DNA of 64,000 bases from contig JNEU01000912.1 in the NCBI GenBank assembly GCA_000697475.1, positions 186,001 through 250,000 of the forward strand. Reading direction: 5' to 3'. A program made the translations under genes and the position numbers. Position 1 is the stretch's first letter. Each line of letters opens with the position of its first letter. Source of the stretch: Lichtheimia corymbifera B2541 (taxonomy: Eukaryota; Mucoromycota; Mucoromycetes; Mucorales; Lichtheimiaceae). The notes under the pieces were generated by a model. It searched no databases and was not told the origin of the DNA. It saw nothing but the letters and a program-made list of their open reading frames with translations. Below, one piece after another: positions 62,345-64,000 of the stretch.

Positions 62345-64000
62345 ATGGCAACTACAAGTGAACCTCCCAAGGTGCGTAAACTTGGACTACATAACTCGCT
62401 TCATTATGTTAACATGGTCCCTTCATTAGACTGCCAAACGTGATGCCCTCCGTGCACTCGAAGGCAAAGTGCGTACCTTTTGGGACGAGACCAAGGCTTT
62501 TGAAATCGATGCACCTACGATCGAAGAGCATGCCAACAGCAACGACTTGCACGAGGCTTATCCCAAGTACATGGCCTGTATGCCTTATCCTTATATGAAC
62601 GGTCGTTTGCACTTGGGACACGCGTTCACCATGTCCAAGACCGAGTTCGCCGTCGCTTATGAAAGAATGAAGGGCAAGCGTGCTCTTTTCCCTCAGGGTT
62701 TCCATGTCACTGGTATGCCCATCAAGGTAACGACTTTCGCGCGTGTGTCTATGGATATCCATGGTTACTAAAAGAAAATCCGTTCTTTGACAGGCATGTG
62801 CTGACAAGCTTACTCGTGAAATGGCCATGTTTGGAAAGACCTTTGAATTGTATGATGAAGCAGCACTTGCTGAGGAAATGGATGTCAAGGCTCAAGTGAA
62901 CAAGAATGTCAAGAGCAAGGTGGCTGCAAAGACTGGCAATGTGACATACCAGTTTCAAATCATGGAACAGCTTGGTATTCCTCGTGAAGAGATTAGCAAG
63001 TTTGCCGATCCTTGGTACTGGACAAAGTACTTTCCTCCTCTTGCTATGAAGGATATCGATGCTTTTGGTGGCAAGGTCGATTGGCAAATGCGTAAGCTCA
63101 AGGCTTTGAATAAGATCAAGTTTGGTGAACGTTATACCATCTATTCCATCGTCGATCAACAACCCTGTATGGATCACGATCGTCAATCCGTGAAGGTCTT
63201 GGCCCTCAAGAATACACTGGTATCAAGATGACCGTTCTCGACTGGTCTGACAAGGCTAAGGAAGTGCTCGGTCAAGTTGAAGCTCTCAAGGATATGAAGG
63301 TTCACATGGTCGCTGCCACCCTTCGTCCTGAAACCATGTATGGTCAAACCAACTGCTTTGTTGGCCCTGAGATCGACTATGGCGTCTACAAGGTCAATGA
63401 CAAGGAAGCTTTCTTGTGTACTGAACGTGCTGCTCGCAACATGTCCCATCAAAAGATCTTTGCCCAAGAAGGTGTCATCAACAAGCTCGCTGAGATCAAG
63501 GGTGCTGATATCGTTGGTACCAAGATCCATGCCCCATTGAGCACCTATGATCACGTTTACGTGCTGCCCATGGAGAATGTGCTTCCTACTAAGGTATGAG
63601 ATAATGGATCGTGAGAAAGTGATGGATAGGGGTTAACTAATATGCGTTGATAATAGGGTACTGGTGTTGTTACCTCTGTCCCTTCCGATTCTCCTGATGA
63701 TTTCGCCACTGTTTCCGATCTCAAGAAGAAGTCAGCTTACTACAACATCCAGCCTGAATGGATTGCCGACTATGAGCCTATCCCTATCATCGAGACCCCC
63801 ACCTATGGCAACTTGATTGCTCCCACTCTCTGCAAGCAAAAGAAGATCAACTCGCAAAAGGACCGTGTTCAACTTGCTGAAGCCAAGGAAATTGCATACA
63901 AGGAAGGTTTCTACATGGGTACTATGGTCATTGGCAAGTACAAGGGCTTGAAGGTGCAAGAAGCTAAGCCCAAGATCAGAGAAGAGCTCGTTCAATCGGG
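62345..64000 (+). CDS. Cytosolic leucyl-tRNA synthetase (3' end outside window)
   Basis: Class I synthetase charging tRNA-Leu. Exons 62345-62371, 62430-62726, 62794-63593, 63657 onward. ATG 62345 in a good context (CACAATGGC), MATTSEPPK, FWDETKAFEIDAPTIEEHAN, the HIGH motif as NGRLHLGHAF, FPQGFHVTGMPIKACADKL, WYWTKYFPP, FGERYTIYS, QPCMDHDRQ, editing domain VAATLRPETMYGQTNCFV and GTGVVTSVPSDSPDD, YKEGFYMGTMVIGKYKG. Close to yeast CDC60 in order. At about 63188-63192 one base is missing: the two flanking conserved blocks are one frame apart, and a second G in the CCGTG run would restore the family reading. The C-terminal KMSKS region lies beyond the window. Confidence 0.95.

Overview
This window is nuclear DNA of a filamentous fungus, most likely an early-diverging mould of the Mucoromycota (Mucorales; a Lichtheimia or Absidia-like genome is my guess, not proven). 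Reasons: nearly every gene is cut by many short introns of about 50-80 bases with GT...AG ends; the recognisable proteins are eukaryotic and fungal (class IV chitin synthase, AUR1, LTV1, MCM6, Tim8, Rer1, metacaspase, Lsb1-type SH3 protein); and a fungus-like set carries homologues of proteins best known from animals (RNF220, MMTAG2). There are no bacterial operons, no rRNA or tRNA that I can see, no transposon and no CRISPR array.

Layout. 0-5 kb: chitin synthase (+, cut by the left edge) converging on an MMTAG2-like SR/K-rich protein (-). 5.4-10.1 kb: GH51 arabinofuranosidase (-) and an alcohol acetyltransferase-like gene with an in-frame stop (-). 10.7-15.4 kb: small membrane protein (+), UBP zinc-finger protein (+), isochorismatase-like hydrolase (-) with a duplicated promoter segment, and an RNF220-type E3 ligase (+). 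15.8-21.4 kb: synaptobrevin (-), Dal5/TNA1-type transporter (-), TBC protein (-). 22.5-28.6 kb: FYVE-RING ligase (+), LTV1 ribosome-assembly factor (+), AUR1 inositolphosphoceramide synthase (+). 30-35 kb: RER1 (-), metacaspase (-), DnaJ (-). 36.5-39.1 kb: two tandem paralogues that look like isolated, degenerate RecA2 halves of a DDX19/Dbp5-like DEAD-box helicase. 40-45 kb: two-finger zinc protein (+), MCM6 (-). 47-49 kb: HSL-type esterase (+), unknown acidic protein (+). 49-54.5 kb: SH3 protein (-), RNA polymerase III subunit RPC7/Rpc31 (+), multi-LIM protein (+). 54.8-59.4 kb: MDP1-type phosphatase (-), CH-domain protein (-), Tim8 (-). 60.3-64 kb: secreted subtilisin-like protease (+) and cytosolic leucyl-tRNA synthetase (+, cut by the right edge).

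Most genes are unrelated housekeeping or trafficking functions; I see no metabolic cluster. Two themes stand out. First, many conserved genes, including essential ones (LeuRS, MCM6, LTV1, Tim8), carry single-base reading-frame breaks, and several others lack a short conserved core segment; the simplest reading is that the assembly has indel and small-deletion errors, so frame breaks here should not be called pseudogenes without read support. Second, the tandem RecA2-only pair is the best candidate for something not described before: both copies share an intron position and the same loss of helicase motifs V and VI.

Exon limits were worked out by hand from splice sites and reading frame, so they are good for genes with exact coordinates below and approximate elsewhere.
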